Positions 33,473 through 42,858 of a DNA stretch of 64,000 nt are shown in pieces; position 1 is the stretch's first letter; the number at the start of each line of letters is the position of its first letter. The stretch comes from Synergistota bacterium (GTDB taxonomy: Bacteria > Synergistota > GBS-1). The translations under genes and the position numbers were made by a program. The notes beneath the pieces are model-generated. The model worked only from the letters and a program-made list of their open reading frames with translations, had not been told where the DNA came from and searched no databases. Location of the stretch: the NCBI GenBank assembly GCA_025060595.1, contig JANXBX010000008.1:16629-80628 (forward strand). The letters are read 5' to 3'.

Positions 33473-34816
33473 TCATGGCATGTTAACTAGATAATCTACC
33501 GCTTGTATCAAAATATCGGGTTTGCCAAACCCCCCTGCTTTAGTTATTATCTTAAGGTTAGGTTTGCTTCCACCGCTTACTGTACCGACTGGAACTCCTG
33601 GTGAAACCTCAGAGATTAAGTCGATACCATTACCCCTAAGCTCGTTAAGAAGCGCTCTTGCGGTGTCACCACCTGTAGCTATTACTCCGTGAACGTTTAT
33701 TTTCTCTAACATTAGGGAAGCTAGCTTGGCTAAGAGCTTAGCAACTTTGAGAGATAAAGTCGTTTTGTCAATTCCTCTTTTTTCAGCTTCAATCTTTATT
33801 GAATCTATAAAGTTTGGATCGGCTGGTGTTGTTAGAACCATTATGTTATGCCCTTGATTAATTGCGGTTTCTGAGGAGTTTAATGCTTCCATTAAAGCTT
33901 TATCCTGTAAGTGTTCATTTTCTAAGACAACGCTTACATCTAAAGTTATTATCCATGGATTTTTCTTTTCTTTAAGCAAGGATAATTGTTCTCTTGTTAC
34001 AGGGTTAACTGATCCAATGAGTAATAATATCGTCTTTAACTTAGGCTTAGGTGGCTCTTTTTTAAGCTTCTTTGCTAAGGTCTTTGCTAAAGGACGGGCT
34101 AATCCAGCTGAGCCAGTCAAAATTACTCTACAGGGGTTTCCTTTTTCATCCAAGAAGTATGGTATATCTTCCTCGTGTAAGAATAAAGATTTAACTATCG
34201 TTTCTAGGTCTTCGTTTGTTATGGCGTCTATCACCACTATACTTCCGCCAGCTCTCTTAAAATTAGCAAGGGTTTCGGTTAGCTTTTCTGGTCCATATTG
34301 TAGTTGTTTTATATCTATGCTAAGTACAGGTCGCCGAACGTTTTTTGATAACAAGGTTGGTATATGAGCTTCTCTTACCGGTGAAACTGGATCGCGAGAT
34401 ATAGATGTTCTGGATACTAATTCTCCATTTACTAATAGGTATCCTCCTATTACGGTCCTTCCGTTATCTGGAAAAGCGGGGCATATTATAGCCATGTCAA
34501 AAGCGAAAGCATCCATCATCGCATCGGTCTCTACGCCTACGTTGCCTCTCATGGTGGAGTCTATTTTCTTATATATGGGATATACGCCTTTTTCTTTGGC
34601 AGATTTTGCAGTTGAGAGAACTGCATTATATGCTTCCTCTGCTTTTAATGGTCTACTTTCAGTGTTAAGCACGATTACATCAGTTTCTAATAAAGATTCT
34701 GGTGTCCATTCCCCAAGTAAAACCCTTGTTCTTAATCCTGCTACCGCAAATTGGACACCGGTGTCTCCTGACCCGGTTAGATCATCCGCTATTATGGCAA
34801 AAACCCTGCTTTTCAA
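33473..34816 (-). CDS. Four-carbon acid sugar kinase family protein (DUF1537; threonate/erythronate kinase-like)
   Basis: A 447-residue kinase of the OtnK/DtnK family, with the N-terminal substrate domain (IADDLTGSGDTG, residues about 8-19) and the C-terminal nucleotide domain (ATGGDTARALL, PGVPVGTVSGG). It would phosphorylate a tetronate at C4 using ATP, with PdxA2 acting next. I chose TTG at 34816, six bases after GAGGTG; the in-frame GTG at 34825 overlaps that Shine-Dalgarno. Gene order permease, kinase, dehydrogenase suggests a compact uptake and breakdown unit. Confidence 0.88.
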   Translation of the reverse strand: MKSRVFAIIADDLTGSGDTGVQFAVAGLRTRVLLGEWTPESLLETDVIVLNTESRPLKAEEAYNAVLSTAKSAKEKGVYPIYKKIDSTMRGNVGVETDAMMDAFAFDMAIICPAFPDNGRTVIGGYLLVNGELVSRTSISRDPVSPVREAHIPTLLSKNVRRPVLSIDIKQLQYGPEKLTETLANFKRAGGSIVVIDAITNEDLETIVKSLFLHEEDIPYFLDEKGNPCRVILTGSAGLARPLAKTLAKKLKKEPPKPKLKTILLLIGSVNPVTREQLSLLKEKKNPWIITLDVSVVLENEHLQDKALMEALNSSETAINQGHNIMVLTTPADPNFIDSIKIEAEKRGIDKTTLSLKVAKLLAKLASLMLEKINVHGVIATGGDTARALLNELRGNGIDLISEVSPGVPVGTVSGGSKPNLKIITKAGGFGKPDILIQAVDYLVNMP

Positions 34817-34847
34817 AATTAACACCTCTTTTAGAGTTATAAGCGGA

Positions 34848-35795
34848 TCACTTGTTTTTGTTAAGTCTCTTATGTAGATAATGGGTTATAAGAGGAGTTA
34901 CTATTGCGGTGACTAAGACTGAGGCAGCAACTTGAGCTGTTGCCACTGAGGAAAATGGAGCGAACCTTGGATCCGCTTGAGCTACTACAGCAGGGGTAGC
35001 CACAGCGTTGCCTGCGGTTGTCCCGATTGCAAATCCAACAGCGCTTCTTTCCTTTAGAATATGACGATAGGATAGATATCCCAGAGTTCCGGTTATCAAA
35101 GATACAAGTAAGCCTAACCATATACCGGTTACTCCTCCTAGTGCTAATGATTTTAGATCTATTCCTGCTCCCAAAGCAAAGGCGAAAAATGGTACGGTTA
35201 TTGAGCTTGCTGGTTTCATCATGTCTGCAAACTTTTGGTCTAGATTGCCTAAAATAAAGCCTACCAGGAATGGTATTATAGCTGCTAAAATATATTTAAG
35301 AGGTATAGCTCCTAAACCGCTCAGTCCTAAGAAGACGAGTGTAAAGAATGGGCCATCGTTTAATGCGCTGGCGATATAGGCACCACGATCCTCATGATTG
35401 CCGTATTGAGCTGCTAAGGCTAACCAGAGACCGCCATTAGAGTTTATAAAGGCTGTCATTGCGGCAAGCAAAGACATACCGAATATCCCATTAAGCCCAA
35501 ATATGTAACCATAGATGACCACAAGTATAGCTGGTATAATCGTTTTAGCTAAAAGCAATACTCCTGTTTTAATCATTACTGCTCCACTTTGGCGGAGATT
35601 AATCTGTGCTCCTGTAGCTAATATTAATAAGGCGATAAGTGGTAAAGCACCGTTTTTAAAGAGCGCTGTGGTAAATGATCCGAGATCTAAGAAGCCGGGA
35701 GAGGTTGTCCTTACTATAGATCCAAGAAGAAGAGGTATCAGCATCATTCCACCGGGAACGCGCTGTAAGGTAGTTACTATTGGGACATTGATCAT
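34848..35795 (-). CDS. kdgT: 2-keto-3-deoxygluconate permease (KdgT family)
   Basis: A 315-residue membrane protein with about ten hydrophobic helices and the KdgT-type N-terminus (VPGGMMLIPLLLGS). The conserved pieces ATGAQINLRQSG and NSNGGLWLALAAQYG support the family. KdgT imports 2-keto-3-deoxygluconate by proton symport; in this setting it probably imports a tetronate. ATG at 35795 follows AGGAGGTG by seven bases; an in-frame ATG at 35858 lies upstream of that Shine-Dalgarno and is unlikely to be used. It is the first gene of the unit and has a good promoter. Confidence 0.88.
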   Translation of the reverse strand: MINVPIVTTLQRVPGGMMLIPLLLGSIVRTTSPGFLDLGSFTTALFKNGALPLIALLILATGAQINLRQSGAVMIKTGVLLLAKTIIPAILVVIYGYIFGLNGIFGMSLLAAMTAFINSNGGLWLALAAQYGNHEDRGAYIASALNDGPFFTLVFLGLSGLGAIPLKYILAAIIPFLVGFILGNLDQKFADMMKPASSITVPFFAFALGAGIDLKSLALGGVTGIWLGLLVSLITGTLGYLSYRHILKERSAVGFAIGTTAGNAVATPAVVAQADPRFAPFSSVATAQVAASVLVTAIVTPLITHYLHKRLNKNK

Positions 35796-35848
35796 GAAAA
35801 TACACCTCCTATTATTTAGCTTTATAATGATAAATCTTTCATAAGATG

Positions 35849-35877
35849 AAAATATCACTATTTAGTATAATTGTCAA
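35849..35877 (-). promoter_or_regulatory. Promoter of the kdgT-kinase-pdxA2 unit
   Basis: Minus-strand TTGACA (35872-35877), 17 bases, TATTTT (35849-35854), about 55 bases before the kdgT start. Confidence 0.6.
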
Positions 35878-35967
35878 CTGATTGTTAGGATATTTTCGAT
35901 TATATTTATTCTTATGTTTGTTGTTATCTCCTATAATTTAATCCTTTTGAACGAATAGAGGTGAAGA

Positions 35968-36684
35968 ATGTTTAGAGAGGAAAAGCCTTTAATTATCATT
36001 CTTGATTTTGATGGTATATATGGCGAACAATATTACTTATCTTCCCTGGGTAGGGTTATAGATTTGAGAAAGGTAGATGGGGTTAAGTTCATGTGTTTTC
36101 CTTCTAAGCTTTGTGAAATTGATGATCTGATTCCGAAAAGGCAAAAGCTTATCTGCTTTCTTGGGGGTGGGGAGTATCATCATTTTTCTCTGCTCTTTTT
36201 AAGAAGGATAAGCTTTCCATTTGTTTTGCTTCTTTTTGATAAGCATTTTGATGCTCTAAAAAGAGAGGATAACTTTATCAGATGCGATTCTTGGATAAGA
36301 GATGCCTTAGGGCTTAAGAACTTGTTTAAGCTTGTATTTATTTGTAAGGCTGAAGTAAGGCGGGACAAGATTTGCTTTCTTCCACCAGATCCATCTAAGC
36401 TCAGCAATCTTATTAAGGGCAAGCAAGTTTATATAAGCATAGATAAGGATGTGCTTGATCTTCCATTGACACGATGGGGTAGGGGATGGCTTTCTTTAGA
36501 TGAGCTTTTAAATTTATTGATCTCTATTTCAAGGGAAAAGATTATCGGAGTTGATATATGTGGAGAGCCTGACAAGCTTGAGCTGTGGAAGATACCGCAG
36601 AGCGAAAGAATTAATCTCTTGATTCTAAAGGCGTTAGGAGTTGTAATCCCAGATAATGTAATAACTAGTATTAAAATTGCATAG
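35968..36684 (+). CDS. Divergent arginase/agmatinase-fold (ureohydrolase) protein
   Basis: A 238-residue protein retaining the dimanganese landmarks of ureohydrolases: GGGEYHH near residue 69 in place of GGDH, FDKHFDA near residue 93 (Asp, His, Asp ligands) and SIDKDVLD near residue 155. It is shorter than the usual 290-320 residues and otherwise divergent, lacking the typical substrate-binding loop after the first motif. It could hydrolyse a guanidino compound, but formimidoylglutamase-like or other activities are possible. A single-gene unit, divergent from kdgT and convergent with ggt. Confidence 0.72.
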   Translation: MFREEKPLIIILDFDGIYGEQYYLSSLGRVIDLRKVDGVKFMCFPSKLCEIDDLIPKRQKLICFLGGGEYHHFSLLFLRRISFPFVLLLFDKHFDALKREDNFIRCDSWIRDALGLKNLFKLVFICKAEVRRDKICFLPPDPSKLSNLIKGKQVYISIDKDVLDLPLTRWGRGWLSLDELLNLLISISREKIIGVDICGEPDKLELWKIPQSERINLLILKALGVVIPDNVITSIKIA

Positions 36685-36704
36685 CTAAGTTTTTGAACTA
36701 ATCT

Positions 36705-38309
36705 TTAAAATACAGCTATATAACCATCGGCCCTTGGTTCTGTAGCTCCTATTAAGGTTCCGTTTTCAAGTTGCCATATAACTTGTCCTCTCCCGAAAGA
36801 GTCTACATCATCGCTATATAAAATTTCATGCCCCATCTGTTTTAAAGTTTCAGCTACTTCTTTTAAAAATTTGCTCTCAAGATGTAATGTTTTCTCTCCT
36901 CTCCATTGCCATCTTGGGCCATCCAAGGCTTCTTGAGGATTCATCCCCCAGTCTATAATCCTAGAAAGTACCTGTAGGTGTCCCTGAGGTTGCATAAAAG
37001 CTCCCATAACACCAAAGGGACCTATCGGCTTTCCTTCCTTCATCAGAAAGCCTGGGATAATCGTATGATAAGGTCTTTTGCCTGGCTCTAAAAAGTTAGG
37101 ACTTTTAGGATCTAAGCTAAAACTGTAACCTCTATTATGAAGGGCTATTCCGGTTTCTGGAACAACTAAACCTGAGCCAAAGCCAGTAAAGTTGCTTTGT
37201 ATGAAGGATACCATGTTTCCTTCTTTATCTGCTGTGGCTAAGTAAACTGTTCCAAACTCCTTAATTATGTCTACTTTTGGAAGATAAGCTCTATCGCTTA
37301 TTAAGGCCCTTTTCTTTTCTAGTCTATCTTCGCCTAAAAGCTCTTTTATAGGGATTTCTCTAAATCTAGGGTCGGATATAAAGTGGAAAGCATCTTCAAA
37401 AGCAAGCTTTATCGATTCTATTTGAAGATGTAAGGCTTCTGGGGTATCGGGAGGTGGCATCTTAAAACCAGAAAGTATTCCCAGGGCTATTAGTACCACC
37501 ATTCCCTGGGAATTAGGAGGAAGTTCGTAAACTTCATAACCTCTATAATTAATACTTAAGGGATTTACCTCTTCAGGTTCGAAGGAAGCAAGATCTTCCT
37601 TTCTTATATATCCTCCATACTTTCTTGAAAAGTTATCTATTCGTTCGGCGATTTCCCCCTTATAGAACTCTTCAGAGTGACTTTCTGCTAATTTTCTTAA
37701 GGTTTTTGCATGATCTCTAAGTTTAATTATCTCTCCTGGTTCGGGTGGTCGCCCTTCATAGCAGAAAGCTTTAAACCAGAAGGAGAACTCTTCTCCGGAG
37801 AGTTTCGAGTATGTTTCGAAGGCCTTTTTCCATGAGCTTGCCACGGTTACTGATATCGGGAAGCCTTCTTCTGCGTAAGCTATAGCTGGTTCAAAGAGCT
37901 CCTTAAAGGGTAGCTTTCCAAACTTTCTGGATAGATATGCCCAGGCTGCAGGCGCTCCCGGGACAGTTACCGGAGGAAAACCATATTTTGGTATCCTCTT
38001 TAAGCCTCGTTCGATGAATTTCTCTGCTGAGATGAGCTTTGGAGCAAAGCCGCTTGAGTTTAAACCAACGAGCTTACCGTTATGATAAACTATAGCAAAT
38101 GCATCTCCACCTATACCATTGCTTGTGGGTTCGACGACTGTTAGACATATAGCTGTAGCTATAGCGGCATCTATGGCGTTGCCACCCCTTTTTAAAATCT
38201 CAAGGCCAGCTTGGGCTGCTAGGGGAACGGATGTTGCGATCATGCCTTTATTTCCATAAACTAGGCTTCTTCTTGAAGGATATCTATAAGAAAATGGGTT
38301 GAAACTCAT
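36705..38309 (-). CDS. ggt: Gamma-glutamyltransferase family protein
   Basis: An Ntn-hydrolase of 534 residues that is made as a precursor and self-cleaves at a Thr to give large and small subunits. The N-terminal IATSVPLAAQAGLEILKRGG and GGNAIDAAIA region, the GIGGDAF loop and the cleavage/nucleophile region GTVYLATAD (Thr after Gly) are visible, with FTGFGSG after it. No signal peptide is seen, so it is probably cytosolic. It could process glutathione-like or gamma-glutamyl compounds. ATG at 38309 follows GGAGGTG; the upstream in-frame TTG at 38324 overlaps that site. Confidence 0.88.
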   Translation of the reverse strand: MSFNPFSYRYPSRRSLVYGNKGMIATSVPLAAQAGLEILKRGGNAIDAAIATAICLTVVEPTSNGIGGDAFAIVYHNGKLVGLNSSGFAPKLISAEKFIERGLKRIPKYGFPPVTVPGAPAAWAYLSRKFGKLPFKELFEPAIAYAEEGFPISVTVASSWKKAFETYSKLSGEEFSFWFKAFCYEGRPPEPGEIIKLRDHAKTLRKLAESHSEEFYKGEIAERIDNFSRKYGGYIRKEDLASFEPEEVNPLSINYRGYEVYELPPNSQGMVVLIALGILSGFKMPPPDTPEALHLQIESIKLAFEDAFHFISDPRFREIPIKELLGEDRLEKKRALISDRAYLPKVDIIKEFGTVYLATADKEGNMVSFIQSNFTGFGSGLVVPETGIALHNRGYSFSLDPKSPNFLEPGKRPYHTIIPGFLMKEGKPIGPFGVMGAFMQPQGHLQVLSRIIDWGMNPQEALDGPRWQWRGEKTLHLESKFLKEVAETLKQMGHEILYSDDVDSFGRGQVIWQLENGTLIGATEPRADGYIAVF

Positions 38310-38369
38310 TTCTCTCACCTCCAAGTTTATTATATAATTTAAATTAAAACTTTGAAGGAGGTGTTTGTT

Positions 38370-39941
38370 TTGAAGAAGATAGCTTGGTTTTTGTTTTTCT
38401 CTCTTGCTTTAGGGGTTTTGTTTTCTTTTTCAGTTATGGCTCTGGATAGATCAAAGATAGTAATAGTCGCTACACCTGAGGATCCGACTACTCTTGATCC
38501 TGCTGTAGCTTGGGAACCTAAGGCTCAGCTTGTTATAAAGAACTGTTATAACACGCTTGTTGTAATGGATGGGGAAAGCGCAACTAAAGTTAAGGGGGAG
38601 CTTGCTGAAAGGTGGGAAGTTAGGGACGAGGGTAAAACCTATGTATTTTACTTAGTTAAGGGAGTTAAGTTTCATGATGGTACGGAGCTTACTGCAGAGG
38701 ATGTAAAATATTCTATTGATAGAACTATAGGGGTGAACAAGGGTCCAGGGGCTCAGCTTAAGGAGATAGTAAAGAATATCGAAGTAGTTGACAAATATAC
38801 TGTTAAGTTTGAGCTTAATCATGCTACCCCATGGTTTTTAACTCTTTTAGCTCAGTCTGGTGCTTCCATTTTGAATAGCAAGTTAGTGAAAGCTCATGCT
38901 ACTGAGAAAGATGTGTGGGCCTTAGATTGGCTTCATGATAAAGTTGCAGGCTCTGGTCCTTATAAGCTTGATAGGTGGGTTCATGAACAGCAGATAGTTT
39001 TGGTTAAGAATCCGGGTTATTTTAAAGGATGGAAGGATAATCAGTTTGAGATGGCTATAATAAGGACTATAAAGGAGCCATCCGAAAGAAGGCTTCTGCT
39101 TGAGAAGGGAGATGTGGATATAGCTTTCAGAGTTTCTGAGGATGATTTGCTAAAGATAAGGGACCAAAAAGGGATAAAGGTCTTAACACAGCCTTCTTTA
39201 ACTATATTTTATATTGGGTTTAATGTTAAGAAGGGTCCCTTGCAAGATGTTAGAGTTAGGAAGGCTTTAGCATATGCTTTTGACTATGATGCTTTTATAA
39301 ACGATGCAATGCGTGGATTTGTTCAAAGGCTGAAGGGGCCTGTTCCAAGCGCTATATGGAACTATGATGAGAGTTATCCATATTATAAGAGGGATATAGA
39401 AAAAGCGAAGAAACTACTAGCTGAAGCCGGATATCCTAACGGTGGTTTCACTTTGGATTTCATAGTTGAAACAGGTGGTGATATACATAAACAGGCGGCC
39501 TTGGTTTTTCAGCAAAGCCTTAAGGAGCTTGGGATAAAGGTCAACATTCAGTTCTTGTCATGGACCACTATATGGGCTAAGATGGCTAAGGAGGAAGAGG
39601 CCCCTCAGGTTTTTAATACTCACTGGTATGCTGATTATGCGGATGTGGAGAATTTTCTTTACTATCAGTATCATTCCTCTATGTGGGGGGATAGAGGGTT
39701 TAATGAGTCTTACTATTCTAATCCCGAGGTCGATAAGTTGCTTGATGAAGCAAGGTATATGACTGACGAAGCTAAAAGGAGAGAATTGTTTGCTAAGGCA
39801 GTTAGGATTGTAATGGAAGATTGTCCAGCTATATGGTGTGCTGAAAGGCTTCAGATAGTATCAATAAGAGATTGGATAAAGGGGTACGTCTTAAATCCCA
39901 TTTATTACGAAACTCCTTGTTTTTATGATCTTTATAGGTAG
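38370..39941 (+). CDS. ABC transporter substrate-binding protein, family 5 (peptide/nickel type)
   Basis: A 523-residue extracytoplasmic receptor with a signal peptide (IAWFLFFSLALGVLFSFSVMA) and SBP family 5 landmarks: TLDPAVAWEP, FHDGTELTAEDVKYSIDR and VRVRKALAYAFD-type segments. It delivers oligopeptides or similar solutes to the permease encoded downstream. TTG at 38370 lies six bases after GGAGGTG; an in-frame TTG at 38352 overlaps that site and is unlikely. First gene of a five-gene importer operon and separated from the permease by a hairpin. Confidence 0.9.
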   Translation: MKKIAWFLFFSLALGVLFSFSVMALDRSKIVIVATPEDPTTLDPAVAWEPKAQLVIKNCYNTLVVMDGESATKVKGELAERWEVRDEGKTYVFYLVKGVKFHDGTELTAEDVKYSIDRTIGVNKGPGAQLKEIVKNIEVVDKYTVKFELNHATPWFLTLLAQSGASILNSKLVKAHATEKDVWALDWLHDKVAGSGPYKLDRWVHEQQIVLVKNPGYFKGWKDNQFEMAIIRTIKEPSERRLLLEKGDVDIAFRVSEDDLLKIRDQKGIKVLTQPSLTIFYIGFNVKKGPLQDVRVRKALAYAFDYDAFINDAMRGFVQRLKGPVPSAIWNYDESYPYYKRDIEKAKKLLAEAGYPNGGFTLDFIVETGGDIHKQAALVFQQSLKELGIKVNIQFLSWTTIWAKMAKEEEAPQVFNTHWYADYADVENFLYYQYHSSMWGDRGFNESYYSNPEVDKLLDEARYMTDEAKRRELFAKAVRIVMEDCPAIWCAERLQIVSIRDWIKGYVLNPIYYETPCFYDLYR

Positions 39942-39948
39942 ATCCTTT

Positions 39949-39977
39949 GAGGGCTCTCTAATTTTAGGAGAGCCCTC
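39949..39977 (+). terminator. Hairpin between peptide receptor and permease genes
   Basis: Ten-base perfect arms (GAGGGCTCTC 39949-39958 with 39968-39977) and a 9-base loop. No T-run follows, so it is more likely an RNA-stabilising or weak attenuating stem than a strong terminator. Confidence 0.6.
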
Positions 39978-40012
39978 TGAATTATCTTATTATAGTGAGG
40001 TGTTTAAGCTAG

Positions 40013-41035
40013 TTGAAGCTCCGTCATTATGTGATTAGAAGGATTCTTCTTCTTTTCCCTGTTCTTCTTGGAGTTATCACTATAACCTTTTTCCTTATTT
40101 ATCTTGTTCCGAGTAATCCTGCAAGGCTTATAGCTGGTCCACGTGCTACAGGTGATCAGCTTAAGCAAATTAATCTTGAGCTTGGTTTAGACAAGCCCAT
40201 TTATGTTCGGTATTTTATGTATCTTAAAAAGCTAATTAAGGGGGATCTGGGAAGATCTATTTTGACCAGGAGGCCTGTTCTTGATGATCTTATGACGTTT
40301 TTCCCAGCTACGCTTGAACTGACTTTAGCAAGTATGCTAATCATGGTTCCAATGGGGATCCTTTTAGGGGTTATTTCTGCGATTAAGAGAAACTCCTCTT
40401 TAGATCATATTATAAGAATTTTTGCTTTAAGTGGGGTTTCCATGCCTGTCTACTGGCTAGGGCTTATATTGCTTTTAGTTTTTTACTTTAAGCTTGGTAT
40501 CCTTCCCGGGCCGGGAAGGCTTGATCCTCATATAGTTCCACCTCCTATGATAACCGGTCTTTATATATTAGATAGCCTTCTTACGGGAAGGTGGGATGCC
40601 TTCACAAGTAGCATAAAGCATATTATACTCCCCGCTATGACCTTAGCTTATGCCACTACTGGCATGACCGCAAGGGTGATGCGCTCTTCTATGCTTGATG
40701 TGATAAGTGCGGAATATATAAGGACTGCAAGGGCCAAGGGGTTAGGTTTTTGGCAAATAGTATTTAGGCATGCTTTGCGTAATGCTCTGATAGCTCCTTT
40801 AACCTTTATAGGTTACCAGTTTGGCTATCTTTTAGCAGGTGCCGTGTTGACCGAGAGCATATTTGGGTGGCCGGGTCTTGGAAGATATGCGGTTGAAGCT
40901 ATGACAAATGTGGATTTTCCAGCAGTTTTAGGTGTGGTTATACTAACTACGATTATTTATGTCATAGTCAATCTGGTTGTGGATATAGCTTATGTAGTAA
41001 TAGATCCGAGGATAAGACTGGGAGGAAAGGAATGA
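40013..41035 (+). CDS. ABC transporter permease (DppB/OppB family)
   Basis: A 340-residue inner-membrane permease with the DppB-type N-terminus (RRILLLFPVLLGVITITFFL), the LGLDKPIYVRYFMYL segment and the EAA loop (EYIRTARAKGLG near residue 235). Six helices are visible. It forms the translocation pore with the next gene's product. TTG start after GAGGTG. It ends with a 4-base overlap (ATGA) with the next gene. Confidence 0.92.
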   Translation: MKLRHYVIRRILLLFPVLLGVITITFFLIYLVPSNPARLIAGPRATGDQLKQINLELGLDKPIYVRYFMYLKKLIKGDLGRSILTRRPVLDDLMTFFPATLELTLASMLIMVPMGILLGVISAIKRNSSLDHIIRIFALSGVSMPVYWLGLILLLVFYFKLGILPGPGRLDPHIVPPPMITGLYILDSLLTGRWDAFTSSIKHIILPAMTLAYATTGMTARVMRSSMLDVISAEYIRTARAKGLGFWQIVFRHALRNALIAPLTFIGYQFGYLLAGAVLTESIFGWPGLGRYAVEAMTNVDFPAVLGVVILTTIIYVIVNLVVDIAYVVIDPRIRLGGKE

Positions 41036-41886
41036 AAAGAAGCGAGTTTAAGTATACGCTGTTTCTTATAAAGCGGAATTATCTTATAATGCTTGGGTTA
41101 GCTATAGTTAGTATGGTTGTCTTCCTCGGGCTCTTTGCTCCTCTTTTGGCTACTCATGATCCTGAAGATATGGTTTTTTCAGATCGTTTGAAGCCTCCAT
41201 CTTTGAAACATCTTCTTGGTACTGATGATAATGGGATGGATATCTTTAGTAGAATACTTTATGGGATAAGGTTTGATTTAACAATTGCTTTTGTGGTTAT
41301 AGCTGTGGTGAGCGTGTTTGGGACCCTTTTAGGAGTTATATCAGGTTACTATGGTGGTTTAGTTGATGAAATTATAATGAGGATAGCTGATATATTTTTA
41401 TCCTTCCCATATATTCTTTTGGCTATGGCTATAGCTGCTGCTTTGGGACCAGGTCTCTTTCACTCCATAATAGCTATATCTGTAACGTGGTGGCCTGTTT
41501 ATGCAAGACTTGCAAGAGGTATGACTCTATTTGTTAAAGAAATGAACTATGTGGAGGCTGCTCGGGCTTTAGGTGCGGGAGGCCTTTATATAATTTTTAA
41601 ACATATCTTGCCTAATATACTGCCTCCGATACTCGTTCAAGCGACTCTTGACATGGGAAATGTAATCTTGGAGGCAGCTGCGCTTAGTTTCATAGGTTTA
41701 GGGGCACAACCCCCTCAACCTGAGCTTGGACTTATGGTTAGTATTGGGAGAGGTTACATGAGGGATTATCCGTGGGTTTCTCTCTTTCCAGGCTTAGCGA
41801 TATTTTTAATGGTCTTAGGCTTTAATCTGTTAGGCGATGGTTTAAGAGACCTTTTAGATCCGAAAGTGAGAAGGAAGCTACTATGA
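41032..41886 (+). CDS. ABC transporter permease (DppC/OppC family)
   Basis: A 284-residue second permease. N-terminal helix and PPSLKHLLGTDDNGMDIFSR, characteristic of DppC, then the EAA loop (NYVEAARALGAGG near residue 180) and the conserved GLGAQPPQPELG. It overlaps its neighbours on both sides by 4 bases, showing translational coupling within the importer operon. Confidence 0.93.
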   Translation: MKRSEFKYTLFLIKRNYLIMLGLAIVSMVVFLGLFAPLLATHDPEDMVFSDRLKPPSLKHLLGTDDNGMDIFSRILYGIRFDLTIAFVVIAVVSVFGTLLGVISGYYGGLVDEIIMRIADIFLSFPYILLAMAIAAALGPGLFHSIIAISVTWWPVYARLARGMTLFVKEMNYVEAARALGAGGLYIIFKHILPNILPPILVQATLDMGNVILEAAALSFIGLGAQPPQPELGLMVSIGRGYMRDYPWVSLFPGLAIFLMVLGFNLLGDGLRDLLDPKVRRKLL

Positions 41887-42839
41887 GTGGAAATCTGCTG
41901 GAGGTTAGGAATCTTAAAAGCTACTTTTATACGTATGATGGTGTGGTTAAAGCGGTTGATGGGATCAGCTTTTATATAAAGGAGAAGGAATCTTTTGGAT
42001 TGGTGGGAGAAACCGGTTGTGGAAAGAGCGTAACTGCTCTTTCAGTTATGAGGCTTCTTGACCCTCCTGGAAGGATAGTCGATGGAGAGATCTTATTTGA
42101 AGGTCTTGATATTTTGCGTATTCCAGAGGAAAAGATGCGGGAGCTGAGAGGAAGCAGAATCTCAATTATATTTCAAGATTCTATGGCTTCGCTTAATCCC
42201 CTTATGAAGATAGGAGATCAGATAGCTGAGGTTTTGAGAAAAGGCAGGAGTAAAGTGGAAAGGGAAGATATAGAGGAGCTTCTCAAGCTAGTGAGGATGC
42301 CCTCACCTAGACGAGTGGTAAATTCCTATCCATTTGAGCTTTCAGGTGGGATGAGGCAGAGAGCAATGATAGCCATGATGCTTGCTTCTAAACCGCGATT
42401 GCTTATAGCGGATGAGCCCACTACCGCTTTGGATGTAACCACACAGGTTCAGATTTTGAATCTTCTTAAAGATATGAAAGAAAATATGGGACTTTCTGTA
42501 TGGCTTATAACTCATGATCTTGGTGTTGTAGCAGAGTTTTGTGATAGAGTTTGTGTTATGTATGCTGGAAAGATTATCGAATGTGGTAGCGTTAGGGAGA
42601 TATTTAAGGAGCCTCTTCACCCTTACACTATAGGGTTACTTAGTTCCATTCCGGTTGTTAATAGGAGGGTTGATAGACTTTCGAGTATTCCGGGAAATGT
42701 TCCTAATCTTATAAATCCACCTTTAGGTTGTAGGTTTCATCCAAGGTGTTCATACGCTTTTTCTTTGTGCTCTGAAAGGGTCCCTGAGGAAACGCGAGTA
42801 AGCGAGACTCACACGGTTTTCTGTCATCTTTACTCTTAG
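41883..42839 (+). CDS. ABC transporter ATP-binding protein (DppD/OppD family)
   Basis: A 318-residue ATPase with Walker A GETGCGKS near residue 41, Q-loop, signature LSGGMRQRA, Walker [13 protein letters not shown] and the C-terminal peptide-importer extension ([17 protein letters not shown]) with Cys residues that bind an iron-sulfur cluster in some homologues. It powers uptake together with the next gene's product. Confidence 0.93.
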   Translation: MSGNLLEVRNLKSYFYTYDGVVKAVDGISFYIKEKESFGLVGETGCGKSVTALSVMRLLDPPGRIVDGEILFEGLDILRIPEEKMRELRGSRISIIFQDSMASLNPLMKIGDQIAEVLRKGRSKVEREDIEELLKLVRMPSPRRVVNSYPFELSGGMRQRAMIAMMLASKPRLLIADEPTTALDVTTQVQILNLLKDMKENMGLSVWLITHDLGVVAEFCDRVCVMYAGKIIECGSVREIFKEPLHPYTIGLLSSIPVVNRRVDRLSSIPGNVPNLINPPLGCRFHPRCSYAFSLCSERVPEETRVSETHTVFCHLYS

Positions 42840-42858
42840 GGGAGAGGAGATATTAGCT

